A DNA stretch of 64,000 bases from Clostridia bacterium (GCA_017548045.1 JAFYNR010000060.1:1-64000); one strand, 5' to 3'. Shown: positions 51,365 to 60,136, counted from the stretch's first letter. Notes: a model not told the origin generated them from the sequence alone. Numbers and translations are program-made.

Positions 51365-52501
51365 ATGGATCTGAATGAACTGAGAAATCAAATAGACGGT
51401 ATTGATAAAGAGCTTGTAAGACTCTTTAAGGAAAGAATGGAAATTTCCGCCGAGGTAGGCAGATATAAGCAGGAAAACAGTGTGCCCGTTTTTAACCGTC
51501 AGCGTGAAAGAGAAATTGTCAACAACGTTACGGAAAACGTACCCGAAGAGCTTCAGAGCTACACAAAAACTCTTTATCAGACGCTTTTCGAGCTGAGCCG
51601 TTCCTACCAGAAAAGAATTATTTATCCGAAATCGGATTTTTTAAAAATGATTGAAGACGCTACCTCCGGCGAGCCTATACCTATGCCTCAGAGGGCAACG
51701 GTTGCCTGTCAGGGCGTTGAGGGTGCATATTCGCAATTTGCCTGCGATAAAATGTTTACGTATCCCTCAATTATGTATTTTTCGGGCTTTGAGGAGGTTT
51801 TCAGAGCCGTTGACAGCGGTCTGTGCCGCTACGGTATTCTGCCTGTTGAAAACAGCACGGCAGGCTCGGTCAACAAAGTTTATGACCTGATGAACAAATA
51901 TAAATTCTACATTACTCACAGCCTTAAACTTTTTATCGGACACACCCTTCTTGCGCCCCGCGGCGTTAAGCTTGAAGACGTAAAAGAGGTATTCTCTCAC
52001 GAGCAGGCGCTTAACCAGTGCAGTGAGTATCTTGCAAAGCTGGGCGTAAAAATAACCGTGTGCGAAAACACCGCCATTGCGGCAAAAATGGTTGCTCAAA
52101 GCGGCAGAACCGACTGCGCCGCTATCGGCTCAAAGGACTGTGCAGAGCTTTACGGTCTTTCCGTTCTCAAAAGCGGTATTCAGAACACCGATAACAACTA
52201 TACCCGTTTCATCTGTATTTCAAAAAATCTCGAAATATATGCAGGTGCCCACAAAACCAGCATAATGATGACTCTCCCCCACAAGCCCGGTGCTCTTTAT
52301 AACGTAATTTCCGGCTTTGCGGCTCTGGGTCTTAATATGACAAAGCTTGAAAGCCGACCCTTGCCCGGCACAAACTTTGAATTTATGTTTTATTTTGATA
52401 TCGACGCTTCCGTATATTCAGAAAATCTGCGTGTTCTTCTCAACGAGCTTGAGCACGATGCGGAGCAATTCAGTTATCTGGGAAGCTATACGGAGGGCTG
52501 A
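51365..52501 (+). CDS. pheA: Bifunctional chorismate mutase/prephenate dehydratase
   Basis: 378 aa. AroQ-type chorismate mutase (1-90; LRNQIDGIDKELVRLFKERM, RQREREIV), prephenate dehydratase (about 108-285; VACQGVEGAYSQFA, GILPVENSTAGSV, NNYTRFICI) and a C-terminal ACT domain (about 297-375) with the Phe-binding motifs GALYNVISGF and LESRP. It turns chorismate into phenylpyruvate and is probably feedback-inhibited by Phe through ACT. The mutase also supplies prephenate to TyrA. Confidence 0.94.
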   Translation: MDLNELRNQIDGIDKELVRLFKERMEISAEVGRYKQENSVPVFNRQREREIVNNVTENVPEELQSYTKTLYQTLFELSRSYQKRIIYPKSDFLKMIEDATSGEPIPMPQRATVACQGVEGAYSQFACDKMFTYPSIMYFSGFEEVFRAVDSGLCRYGILPVENSTAGSVNKVYDLMNKYKFYITHSLKLFIGHTLLAPRGVKLEDVKEVFSHEQALNQCSEYLAKLGVKITVCENTAIAAKMVAQSGRTDCAAIGSKDCAELYGLSVLKSGIQNTDNNYTRFICISKNLEIYAGAHKTSIMMTLPHKPGALYNVISGFAALGLNMTKLESRPLPGTNFEFMFYFDIDASVYSENLRVLLNELEHDAEQFSYLGSYTEG

Positions 52502-52503
52502 AA

Positions 52504-53727
52504 ATGTACGGACTTTTAGGCAGAAAGCTGGGTCATTCCCTTTCGCCGCAGATACACGCCCTTCTGTGCGATTATGAATATGAGCTTTACCCCACAGAGC
52601 CCGAAAATCTTGACGGCTTCTTTTCGGATACCCGTCTCAAAGGCTTCAACGTTACCATTCCCTACAAAACAGAGGCATTCAACCGTTGTGACAAACGCTC
52701 GGATACCGCCGAAAAAATCGGAAGTGTCAATACGGTTATCCGCTGTGCCGACGGCACTCTTTACGGCGATAACACAGATTACTTCGGTTTTGACTATATG
52801 GCAAAAAAATGCAGCTGTAATTTCAGCGGCAAAAAGGTACTTATCCTCGGCTCGGGCGGTGCAAGCCGTACGGTTTATCACGTTGCCCGTGACGGCGGTG
52901 CAAAAGAAATCGTTACCGTATCACGCTCGGGCGAAAACAACTACGGCAACATCAATCTGCATTATGATGCGGATATAATAGTCAACACCACGCCCGTAGG
53001 AATGTACCCCAACAACAGTGAAAGACTTATCAACCTTTCAAAGTTCACAAAATGCAGAAAGGCTCTTGACCTTATCTATAACCCTGCGCGTACCGTTTTT
53101 CTGCTTGACGCGGAAAAACTCGGCATTGACTGCATAAACGGTCTTTATATGCTTGTTGCCCAGGCACTCCGCGGTGCGGAAATATTCACCGGCAAATCAA
53201 TTCCCCTTTCACGGATTGATGAAATTTATGAAGAAATAATTTCAAATCAGAAGAATATTACTCTTGTGGGTATGCCGGGCTGCGGTAAATCCACCTGCGC
53301 CGCCCTTCTTTCTCAAATCACGGGCAGAGAATGTATCGATACCGACAGTCTGGTTGTTGAAGCCTCGGGAGAATGTATTCCACATATCTTTGAAAAATAC
53401 GGCGAAGCGGAATTCCGCAGCCGTGAAACCGAAGCCGTGCGTATGGCAGGAAAGCTTTCGGGCAAAATAATCGCAACCGGCGGAGGTGCAATTCTCCGCG
53501 AAGAAAACCGCATCGCCCTTCGGGAGAATTCGGTTGTAATTTTTCTCAGTTCTTACACCGACACTCTCGCCACCGACGGCAGACCCCTTTCGAAGGATGC
53601 GGAAACTCTGCACAGGATGCTTGAGCAAAGACTGCCTTTCTACAAGGCTGCCGCAGATTTTACCGTCAACGTTGACCCGGACCCCGAAATAACTGTAAGG
53701 AGAATTTTGAAATGCATATCCTTGTAA
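52504..53727 (+). CDS. aroEK: Shikimate dehydrogenase-shikimate kinase fusion
   Basis: 407 aa. Residues 1-243 are AroE: LLGRKLGHSLSPQIHALL, KGFNVTIPYK with the catalytic Lys, GDNTDYFGF and the NADP loop ILGSGGASRTV. Residues about 247-407 are AroK: Walker A GMPGCGKST (about 254-262), IDTDSLVVE, RSRETEAVR, ATGGGAIL and the lid Arg in DGRPLSKD. Steps 4 and 5 are thus joined in one chain in reverse pathway-neutral order (dehydrogenase first). Both active sites look complete. Ribosome site is weak; it starts two bases after pheA, so coupling is likely. Confidence 0.93.
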   Translation: MYGLLGRKLGHSLSPQIHALLCDYEYELYPTEPENLDGFFSDTRLKGFNVTIPYKTEAFNRCDKRSDTAEKIGSVNTVIRCADGTLYGDNTDYFGFDYMAKKCSCNFSGKKVLILGSGGASRTVYHVARDGGAKEIVTVSRSGENNYGNINLHYDADIIVNTTPVGMYPNNSERLINLSKFTKCRKALDLIYNPARTVFLLDAEKLGIDCINGLYMLVAQALRGAEIFTGKSIPLSRIDEIYEEIISNQKNITLVGMPGCGKSTCAALLSQITGRECIDTDSLVVEASGECIPHIFEKYGEAEFRSRETEAVRMAGKLSGKIIATGGGAILREENRIALRENSVVIFLSSYTDTLATDGRPLSKDAETLHRMLEQRLPFYKAAADFTVNVDPDPEITVRRILKCISL

Positions 53728-54140
53728 TAAACGGCCCCAATCTTAATATGCTGGGCATCCGTGAGCCTCACATCTACGGAAGCAACACCTACGAAGCCCT
53801 TTGCTCGCTGATTCTTGACTATGCCGCTGAAAAGGGCGTCGAAATCGAGCTTTTTCAGTCAAACCACGAGGGCGAAATAGTTGATGCCATCCACGAGGCA
53901 TACCGTGACGAGGTTGACGGCATCGTTATCAACCCTGCCGCCTATACGCACACAAGCGTAGCAATTCTCGATGCACTGAAAGCGGTTGCAATCCCTGCTG
54001 TTGAGGTGCACATTTCAGACGTCAGCCAAAGAGAACCTTTCAGGCAGATTTCATATGCAGGTATGGCCTGCGAAAAAGCCTTTATCGGTCTGGGATTTGA
54101 CGGCTATCTTCGGGCGATTGATTATCTGATAAGCAAATAA
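53712..54140 (+). CDS. aroQ: Type II 3-dehydroquinate dehydratase
   Basis: 142 aa. INGPNLNMLGIREPHIYG with the catalytic Tyr, FQSNHEGEIVDAIHEA, VINPAAYTHTSVAILDAL and VEVHISDVSQREPFR. It dehydrates 3-dehydroquinate (step 3). AAGGAG lies within the aroEK end, and the genes overlap by 16 bases. It completes all seven shikimate steps in one operon, closed by a strong terminator. Confidence 0.95.
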   Translation: MHILVINGPNLNMLGIREPHIYGSNTYEALCSLILDYAAEKGVEIELFQSNHEGEIVDAIHEAYRDEVDGIVINPAAYTHTSVAILDALKAVAIPAVEVHISDVSQREPFRQISYAGMACEKAFIGLGFDGYLRAIDYLISK

Positions 54141-54148
54141 GCAAAACA

Positions 54149-54185
54149 AAAAAGCGTACGGCTGAGCCGTACGCTTAATTTTTTA
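54149..54185. terminator. Bidirectional terminator between aroQ and jag
   Basis: 10-bp stem AAGCGTACGG/CCGTACGCTT (54153-54162 with 54168-54177), loop CTGAG, T run on the right and A run on the left. Confidence 0.9.
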
Positions 54186-55103
54186 GTCTTTGTTGATTTC
54201 AATCTTTCCGTAGAGTGAACCTGCGGAATCCGAGCGAGGTGCTCTTGCAGGTGCTGCGGGTGCATCGGAATCGTTGCGTCTGTTGTTATAGCCGCCTCTG
54301 TTACCGCCGCGGTATCCGCCTCTGTTTCCGCCCTTGTTATAGCCGCCGCGGCCTCTGTTATTGTAGCCGCCGTTTGTAGGCTTAACGCCTTCTTCAAGGG
54401 TAATAACAACCTTTCTGTCGCCGTCGCTTCCTACTGAATGTGAGGTAACGCCTTCGATTTCCTGAACGGTTGTGTGGATAATTCTTCTCTCATAGGGGTT
54501 CATAGGCTCAAGAACAACGTTTCTGCCGTACTTTCTTACCTTTGCCGCATTCTTGCGTGCAAGCGAACGGAGAGTATTTTCTCTCTTTTCTCTGTAATTG
54601 CCTACGTTGATTGAAACTCTCTTGAATTCTTCATTGCCTCTGTTGATAACAAGGCGTGTAAGATACTGAATTGCATCAAGTGTTTCGCCTCTTCTGCCGA
54701 TTACAGAACCGTAATCGTCACCACAGCTGATTGAGAAGCGAACCTCTTCATCGTCTGCTTCAACCGTAATCTCTGCTTCTTCAACGCCGAGATTTTTAAG
54801 AATTGTAAGGATGTAATCCTTTGCTTTGTCAAATGAACCGTCCTCAACAGCAACCATCTTTTTTGCTGCGGGAGCAGCCTTTTCTTCAGCAGCGGGGGCA
54901 ACCTGAACAACAGGCTCGTTCTCTGCTTCGTAGCTTACCTTTACCTTTGCGGATGAGCCGCCGAAAATACCGAAAAGCTTTGCCTTGGGCTGTTCCAGAA
55001 CTTCATATTTAATATCTGCATCTTCGGGAGCATTAAGCGCCTTCAGCGCAGCATCTTTTGCTTCTTCAATAGTAGCACCTGTACCGAATGCTTCTTTTAT
55101 CAA
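54183..55103 (-). CDS. jag: Jag/KhpB RNA-binding protein with RGG-rich tail
   Basis: 306 aa. Jag_N domain (1-52; FGTGATIEEAKDAALKAL, KLFGIFGG), a linker, a KH-like domain (about 95-170; GSVIGRRGETLDAIQYL) and R3H (about 172-235; LEPMNPYERRIIHTTVQ, VTSHSVGSDGDRKVVI). The tail (about 243-306) is rich in Gly, Arg, Tyr and Asn with repeated RGGY units, longer and more RGG-like than in Bacillus Jag. Jag/KhpB binds many RNAs and works with YidC/SpoIIIJ in sporulation. TTG start, AGGTGG upstream. Last gene of the rpmH operon. Confidence 0.9.
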   Translation of the reverse strand: MIKEAFGTGATIEEAKDAALKALNAPEDADIKYEVLEQPKAKLFGIFGGSSAKVKVSYEAENEPVVQVAPAAEEKAAPAAKKMVAVEDGSFDKAKDYILTILKNLGVEEAEITVEADDEEVRFSISCGDDYGSVIGRRGETLDAIQYLTRLVINRGNEEFKRVSINVGNYREKRENTLRSLARKNAAKVRKYGRNVVLEPMNPYERRIIHTTVQEIEGVTSHSVGSDGDRKVVITLEEGVKPTNGGYNNRGRGGYNKGGNRGGYRGGNRGGYNNRRNDSDAPAAPARAPRSDSAGSLYGKIEINKD

Positions 55104-55125
55104 AATGTTTCACCACCTGAATGTG

Positions 55126-56091
55126 TTAGTTGTTCTTTTCTTTTCTTTCAACAGTCTGCTTCAGGTTATTTTCTCTTGAACGGCGTACTACCGTTTCGTC
55201 GACCATAAGCTTTGCAAGCATCTTTTTGGGGTTATAAATCTGTCCGATAATAACTGTTGAAATAAGGCCGAAAATACTGGATGCGATCCAGTAAATACCG
55301 ATACCTGCAGGATAATTGACAACAAAATAGAGTGAGAACAAAGGCATACCGAAAGTCATACAGCCTGTCATCATAAAGTTGTTTGCCATGGCAGGATTCT
55401 GCTTCTTCTGCTTTATCTGTGAGTAAAGGCCCGTTGCCATTGATGAAACGAATGAAAGCACGGGAATTGCCCAGATAACGTGAAGGCCCTTGAAATCCAT
55501 AGGCACATCGCCCAATGAGAAAAGACCGAAGAAGTTAAAGTTAATGCCTTTGACAGCGTTGATTGCAGTTTCGCTTACGCCTGCAACGCCCTGCAAGGAT
55601 TCAATATTCTGAATGATAATAAGCTCAACAAGGTGAGCGCTCTTGGTGTTACCCGCAAGACCAAGATCCTGAACTGCCTTTGTAAGCAGTGCAATTTCTT
55701 CCTTTGTGATTTCGCTGTCGTAAAGGAAGTTGCTCAGAGGATAATAGATAGCACCGATAAGACCGAACAGAAGAACAAACTGAACAAGCATGGGTGCACA
55801 GCCTGCGCCCATGGGGTTATAACCCTCTCTCTGATAGAGAGCGTTGGTTTCTTCCTGAATCTTCTGCTGATTTCCTGCATATTTGGTTTGGATTTTGCGA
55901 AGCTTTGCCTGTATACGCTGTGTTTTGACCATACCCTTCTGCTGGCTGATTGACGAAGGTATCATAAGGATTCTAGCAAACAGAGTCAGCAAAATAATAG
56001 CAATGGCATAGTTACCCATGCCTACTGTATCGTAAATAAATCTGAGAATAAATCCGAAAGGTACGCCCAGAATTTCATAAATACCGGTCAT
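55126..56091 (-). CDS. yidC: Membrane protein insertase YidC/SpoIIIJ
   Basis: 321 aa, Gram-positive type lacking the large periplasmic domain, with about five membrane helices. LFARILMIPSSISQQKG has the conserved Arg in the hydrophilic groove; GCAPMLVQFVLLFGLIGAIYYPL and YPAGIGIYWIASSIFGLIST are family-typical. No lipobox is present, unlike Bacillus SpoIIIJ. It inserts membrane proteins. Overlaps yidD by four bases. Confidence 0.93.
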   Translation of the reverse strand: MTGIYEILGVPFGFILRFIYDTVGMGNYAIAIILLTLFARILMIPSSISQQKGMVKTQRIQAKLRKIQTKYAGNQQKIQEETNALYQREGYNPMGAGCAPMLVQFVLLFGLIGAIYYPLSNFLYDSEITKEEIALLTKAVQDLGLAGNTKSAHLVELIIIQNIESLQGVAGVSETAINAVKGINFNFFGLFSLGDVPMDFKGLHVIWAIPVLSFVSSMATGLYSQIKQKKQNPAMANNFMMTGCMTFGMPLFSLYFVVNYPAGIGIYWIASSIFGLISTVIIGQIYNPKKMLAKLMVDETVVRRSRENNLKQTVERKEKNN

Positions 56092-56330
56092 TTTTTGTCC
56101 TCCGAATGACGGTGCTTTTTAGGCGGTACCGGGTCGTATCCGCCGGGGAAAAGTATGTTGCACCTCATTAATCTGAATAAAGTTAAAAGGGTCCCCCGGA
56201 TTGCTCCGTGAACCTGAATTGCCTCTACGGCATAGTGCGAACAGGTTGGATAATACCTGCACATAGGGGGGAACAGCGGAGAAATACGCTTTTGGTAAAA
56301 ACGTATTGCGGAAAGCAGAAATTTTTTCAT
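56088..56330 (-). CDS. yidD: Membrane protein insertion efficiency factor YidD
   Basis: 80 aa. IRFYQKRISPLFPPMCRYYPTCS and HYAVEAIQVHGAIRGTLL with the conserved Cys residues. YidD is a small amphipathic protein that aids YidC insertion. It overlaps rnpA by one base (TAATG) and yidC by four, the canonical order. Confidence 0.93.
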   Translation of the reverse strand: MKKFLLSAIRFYQKRISPLFPPMCRYYPTCSHYAVEAIQVHGAIRGTLLTLFRLMRCNILFPGGYDPVPPKKHRHSEDKK

Positions 56331-56686
56331 TAAAATTCAGCCCCCACACTGCCGCTTACAACGCCCAGCTCCGTCAGATGATTTCTCATAACGGGCTCAA
56401 GGTCGCTGCTCTTGAGCTTTTTGGTTTTGAACCTTGCCACAAACACAATGTCGTAATTCCCCGAACACTGAGGGTAAATTGAGGAGAATGCCGCCCTTAT
56501 GATGCGGCGGCATCTGTTTCTCTCAACTGCACTGCCAAGCTTTTTTGCGGCAGTAATGCCCATACGGATACCCTGACCTCTGTTTTTGACAACGTAAGTC
56601 ACGATTGACGGGGCGGCTTTCACCTTACCCCTGCCGTAGGCACGGTGGAATTCGGTGTTTTGCTTTAAGGTTACCGGTTTCTGCAT
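56330..56686 (-). CDS. rnpA: Ribonuclease P protein component
   Basis: 118 aa. LKQNTEFHRAYGRGK, then the RNA-binding signature GITAAKKLGSAVERNRCRRIIRAA. It is the protein subunit of RNase P, which matures tRNA 5' ends. I chose ATG 56686 (AAGGA nine bases upstream) over ATG 56695, which abuts that site. Follows rpmH by 26 bases. Confidence 0.94.
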   Translation of the reverse strand: MQKPVTLKQNTEFHRAYGRGKVKAAPSIVTYVVKNRGQGIRMGITAAKKLGSAVERNRCRRIIRAAFSSIYPQCSGNYDIVFVARFKTKKLKSSDLEPVMRNHLTELGVVSGSVGAEF

Positions 56687-56712
56687 CTTCACCATTTCCT
56701 TTTTATTAAGGA

Positions 56713-56847
56713 TTAGTAAGTGAGCTGCTTTCTGCCCTTTGCTCTGCGACGAGCAAGAACCTTGCGGCCGTTTCTGTCAGCCATTCTCTTGCGGAAGCCG
56801 TGTTCCATCTTGCGATGACGCTTCTTGGGCTGGTAAGTTCTTTTCAT
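56713..56847 (-). CDS. rpmH: 50S ribosomal protein L34
   Basis: 44 aa, [20 protein letters not shown] start and [14 protein letters not shown] end, the standard L34. Ribosome site GGAGG. The reading frame is open upstream (to 56910) but ATG 56847 is the family start. First gene of the rnpA-yidD-yidC-jag transcript. Confidence 0.97.
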   Translation of the reverse strand: MKRTYQPKKRHRKMEHGFRKRMADRNGRKVLARRRAKGRKQLTY

Positions 56848-57008
56848 TCTGCTAACCTCCGTTTCACTGTTTGTGTATTTTCCGACCCTTTCAGGGTCTG
56901 AAACAATCAAAATTAAATGGGGTGAATACCGCGCAAATAAAAATGATCATTAAGCAAAAACATAAAAAAACGCATAACAAACCAAGGGGCATACCCCTCA
57001 GAGTACAC

Positions 57009-57038
57009 ATTATATAACAAACATGGTGCCAATGTCAA
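57009..57038 (-). promoter_or_regulatory. Promoter of rpmH operon
   Basis: TTGACA (57038-57033), 18-bp spacer, TATAAT (57014-57009). The leader to rpmH is about 155 bases. Confidence 0.8.
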
Positions 57039-57141
57039 CATTTTTTTGAATTTAATCGCTATTTTGGTGTTTTGTATCGAAATTTTTGCACAAGTTTTCC
57101 ACCTGTGTGTGAAAACTTTTCGGTTTTCGGTCATTTTCTTC

Positions 57142-57170
57142 TTGAAATAACCGATGCTTTGTGATATAGT
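57142..57170 (+). promoter_or_regulatory. Promoter of dnaA
   Basis: TTGAAA (57142-57147), 17-bp spacer, TATAGT (57165-57170). The DnaA-box-like inverted repeat lies 26 bp upstream of the -35. Confidence 0.65.
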
Positions 57171-57250
57171 GTATTATGTATCGTTATCGTTAGAATGCGA
57201 AAGAATGCGCTGAAATAAAAGATTATTGGAAATCGGAGGAAAAGAAAGAT

Positions 57251-58573
57251 ATGGAATCTCTCAAAGAGATGTGGGCTCTCGTGTGTGAAGAGCTCAGAGC
57301 GTCGTGCGGCGACGTTATTTATTCAAGCTGGTTCAAGCCCCTTGAGATTATAAGCTTCGACGGTGCAAAAGCGGAAATCGGAGCAAGTGAATTTGTAAAA
57401 AGAATTGTTGAGCAGAGATTTTCAGACGACATAGCCCAGGCATTCAAAAAGGTTATGGGCTTTGATGTTGAAATATGCATTATTGACACAAACGCAGTTG
57501 CAAAGGCACAGGCTGCCGCTGCTCAGGCAGCTGCAAATGCAGGCGGTTCATCGCTGAGCATTGAAAAGAACACCTTCGAAACCTTCGTTGTCGGTTCATC
57601 AAACAAGTTTGCCCATGCGGCTGCCCAGGCGGTTGCGGCAACTCCCGGTGCGGCATACAACCCCCTTTTCATCTACGGTAACTCGGGTCTGGGCAAAACA
57701 CATCTTCTCTGTGCCATCGGCAACGAAATCAAAAGCAAGAATCCCAAGGCGGATATTATTTTTACCCGCGGCGAAGATTTTGTAAGCCTCATCGTTGACG
57801 GCATTAAAGAAAAGTCAATGAAGGAAATTCATACAAAATACAGAAACTGCGACGTTCTTATAGTTGACGACATTCAGTTTATCGCAGGTAAGGAATCAAC
57901 ACAGGAAGAATTCTTCCATACATTTAATACTCTTACCCAGGACGGCAAGCAGATTGTTCTTGCATCTGACCGTGCTCCCAAGGATATTGAAATTCTTGAC
58001 GAAAGACTCCGCAACCGTTTTGAGTGGGGACTTCTTGCAGATATCCAGCCCCCCGATACCGAAACAAGAATGGCAATCATCCAGCGCAAGGCAGACACTC
58101 TCGGTCTGGAGCTCCCCCCCGACGTTGTTCAGTTCATTGCCGACAAAATCAAATCAAACATCCGTCAGCTTGAGGGTGCTGTTAAGAAAATCAACGCACT
58201 TGTCAATATTGAGGGTGCTTCAATAAATATTGCAATGGCACAGAACGCTATCCGCGATATTATGACCGACAGCAGACCTGTTTCATCCATCGTAAGCAGT
58301 ATCATTTCAGAAACCTCGCGCACCTTCGGCGTGCCCCAGGCAGATATCATCTCCAAAAAGAAGGATGCCAAAACCGCAAGAGCAAGGCAGGTTGCAATCT
58401 ACATAGTCAGAGAAATCACCGACCTTACACAGAAGGAAATCAGCGAATTCTTCGGCGGCAGAGACAGAACAACCATTCTCTATTCCGTTGATACCGTTGC
58501 AAAGGATGCGGCAAACGATTCTTCGCTCAAAAAGACTATCGAAAAAATCATCAAGAACGTGCAGGAGCAATAA
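57251..58573 (+). CDS. dnaA: Chromosomal replication initiator DnaA
   Basis: 440 aa. Domain I (1-80; LKEMWALVCEELRASCG, YSSWFKPLE), a short Ala-rich linker, AAA+ domain III with Walker A IYGNSGLGKTHLL (near 140) and Walker B VLIVDDIQFIAGK, and domain IV with FFGGRDRTTILYSVDT, the DNA-box-contacting helix. It melts the replication origin. Unlike the usual order, dnaN is not downstream; ftsY is. Ribosome site CGGAGGAAA. Confidence 0.96.
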   Translation: MESLKEMWALVCEELRASCGDVIYSSWFKPLEIISFDGAKAEIGASEFVKRIVEQRFSDDIAQAFKKVMGFDVEICIIDTNAVAKAQAAAAQAAANAGGSSLSIEKNTFETFVVGSSNKFAHAAAQAVAATPGAAYNPLFIYGNSGLGKTHLLCAIGNEIKSKNPKADIIFTRGEDFVSLIVDGIKEKSMKEIHTKYRNCDVLIVDDIQFIAGKESTQEEFFHTFNTLTQDGKQIVLASDRAPKDIEILDERLRNRFEWGLLADIQPPDTETRMAIIQRKADTLGLELPPDVVQFIADKIKSNIRQLEGAVKKINALVNIEGASINIAMAQNAIRDIMTDSRPVSSIVSSIISETSRTFGVPQADIISKKKDAKTARARQVAIYIVREITDLTQKEISEFFGGRDRTTILYSVDTVAKDAANDSSLKKTIEKIIKNVQEQ

Positions 58574-58607
58574 TTTTCTGCGATACATTATTATATAGAG
58601 GTACGCT

Positions 58608-59531
58608 ATGGGACTTTTCAAAAGAATCAACAAAGGTCTGAAAAAGACTCGTGACAGTATGAGCGGCGCAATCAACGCGGCTCTTTACGGCAAAAATGAA
58701 ATAGATGACGATTTTTACGAAGAACTTGAAGAAATTCTCGTTATGGCAGACGTGGGTGTAACCACCGCAACCGAAATCGTTGACAGACTCAAGGACTCCG
58801 TATTCAAGAAAAACCTCCGCAAAGCCAAAGATGTCAAGGCAGAAATCCGCAATATCTGTGCAGACCTTCTCAGCGGCGGCGAAGAGCTTGACATGATAAC
58901 TGTGCCTTCGGTTATACTTGTTATCGGCGTAAACGGAGTAGGCAAAACAACGTCAATCGGCAAAATGGCGGCAATGTTCAAAGAAGAAGGTAAAAAGGTT
59001 ATCCTTGGCGCCGCAGATACCTTCAGAGCCGCGGCTATTGACCAGCTTGAAATATGGGCAGACCGCGCAGGCGTTGACATTGTCAAGCATAAAGAAGGTG
59101 CCGACCCCGCAGCAGTTGTTTTTGATACAATTTCAGCAGGTAAGGCAAGAAATGCAGATATCATTATCTGCGACACCGCAGGCAGACTTCACAACAAGAA
59201 AAATCTTATGGAAGAGCTTGCCAAGATTTACAGAGTCATTGACCGTCAGCTCCCTTACGCAGACCGTGAAATTCTGCTTGTTCTTGACGCAACAACAGGT
59301 CAGAATGCGGTTAACCAGGCGAAGGAGTTCAAGGATGTTGCCGAAATTACGGGCATCATCCTCACAAAGCTTGACGGCACCGCAAAGGGCGGCGTTGTGC
59401 TTGCAATCAAAAACGACCTTAAAGTGCCCGTTAAGTTTATCGGCGTAGGCGAAGGTATTGACGACCTCAGACCCTTTAATCCCGCCGCTTTTGCAGAAGG
59501 TCTGTTTGAAGAAGACAAAGATGAGGAATAA
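58608..59531 (+). CDS. ftsY: Signal recognition particle receptor FtsY
   Basis: 307 aa, short form lacking the long acidic A domain. N domain (1-95), then the G domain: VIGVNGVGKTTSIGKMA, DTFRAAAIDQL, DTAGRLHNK, LVLDATTGQNAV and TKLDGTAKGG. It docks ribosome-SRP complexes at the membrane. It follows dnaA by 34 bases, an unusual neighbour. Confidence 0.95.
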   Translation: MGLFKRINKGLKKTRDSMSGAINAALYGKNEIDDDFYEELEEILVMADVGVTTATEIVDRLKDSVFKKNLRKAKDVKAEIRNICADLLSGGEELDMITVPSVILVIGVNGVGKTTSIGKMAAMFKEEGKKVILGAADTFRAAAIDQLEIWADRAGVDIVKHKEGADPAAVVFDTISAGKARNADIIICDTAGRLHNKKNLMEELAKIYRVIDRQLPYADREILLVLDATTGQNAVNQAKEFKDVAEITGIILTKLDGTAKGGVVLAIKNDLKVPVKFIGVGEGIDDLRPFNPAAFAEGLFEEDKDEE

Positions 59532-59536
59532 TATAT

Positions 59537-60136
59537 ATGGATTACATTATCGCAACACACAATATGAAAAAGAGAGATGAAATGCAGCGTATTCTCGCAC
59601 CTCTCGGCATAAGGGTTCTTCTTGCGGAGGAGGCAGGCATTGAGCTTACCGATGCAGAAGAAACAGGCACAACGTTTGAAGAAAACGCATTTATCAAAGC
59701 GGAAAGCGGTTGCAGAGAAAGCGGTATGCCCTGCATTGCAGACGATTCCGGTCTTGCAGTTGATTATCTTGACGGCGCTCCCGGAGTTTACTCAGCAAGA
59801 TATGCAGGCGAGCACGGCAACGATGATGCCAATAACGAGAAGCTTCTCAAAGCGCTGGAGGGTCTTGAGCCCGCACAGAGAGGTGCCGCTTACGTGAGCG
59901 TTGCCTGCTGTGTATATCCCGACGGCAGAAAGCTTATGGCAAGAGGCGAATGCAGAGGCACCATCGGCTATGAAGAAATCGGCAACGGCGGCTTCGGCTA
60001 TGACCCCCTTTTCCTTCCCGTTGAATACGGCGGAGAAAAGACTATGGCACAGCTTACCGCAGACGAAAAAGATGCAATCAGCCACAGAGGCAAATCCGTG
60101 CGTATGCTTGCAAAGCAGATTGAGGAGGACAACTGA
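59537..60136 (+). CDS. rdgB: XTP/dITP diphosphatase (RdgB/HAM1)
   Basis: 199 aa. N-terminal IIATHNMKKRDEMQRIL (the SNNxxK-like substrate motif), EETGTTFEENAFIKAE, IADDSGLAVDYLDGAPGVYSARYAG and GGFGYDPLFLP. It removes non-canonical purine nucleotides such as ITP. Overlaps yhbY by one base (TGATG). Confidence 0.93.
   Translation: MDYIIATHNMKKRDEMQRILAPLGIRVLLAEEAGIELTDAEETGTTFEENAFIKAESGCRESGMPCIADDSGLAVDYLDGAPGVYSARYAGEHGNDDANNEKLLKALEGLEPAQRGAAYVSVACCVYPDGRKLMARGECRGTIGYEEIGNGGFGYDPLFLPVEYGGEKTMAQLTADEKDAISHRGKSVRMLAKQIEEDN

Larger units (their letters stand above)
56848..57250. other. rpmH-dnaA divergent intergenic region, possible origin region
   Basis: 403 AT-rich bases. Contents: the rpmH promoter, two hairpins in the rpmH leader (AGGGG/CCCCT at 56985-56998 and GACCCT/AGGGTC at 56884-56898), the dnaA promoter, and an inverted repeat GTTTTC-N11-GAAAAC at 57094-57116 that contains TTTTCCACC, a near match to the DnaA box TTATCCACA. 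I see no cluster of perfect DnaA boxes, so oriC is suggested by gene context only. Confidence 0.45.

Noticed and set aside
57094-57116. Confident oriC call
   Set aside because: Only one imperfect DnaA-box-like inverted repeat and no perfect TTATCCACA cluster was found; gene order supports an origin but the sequence does not prove it.
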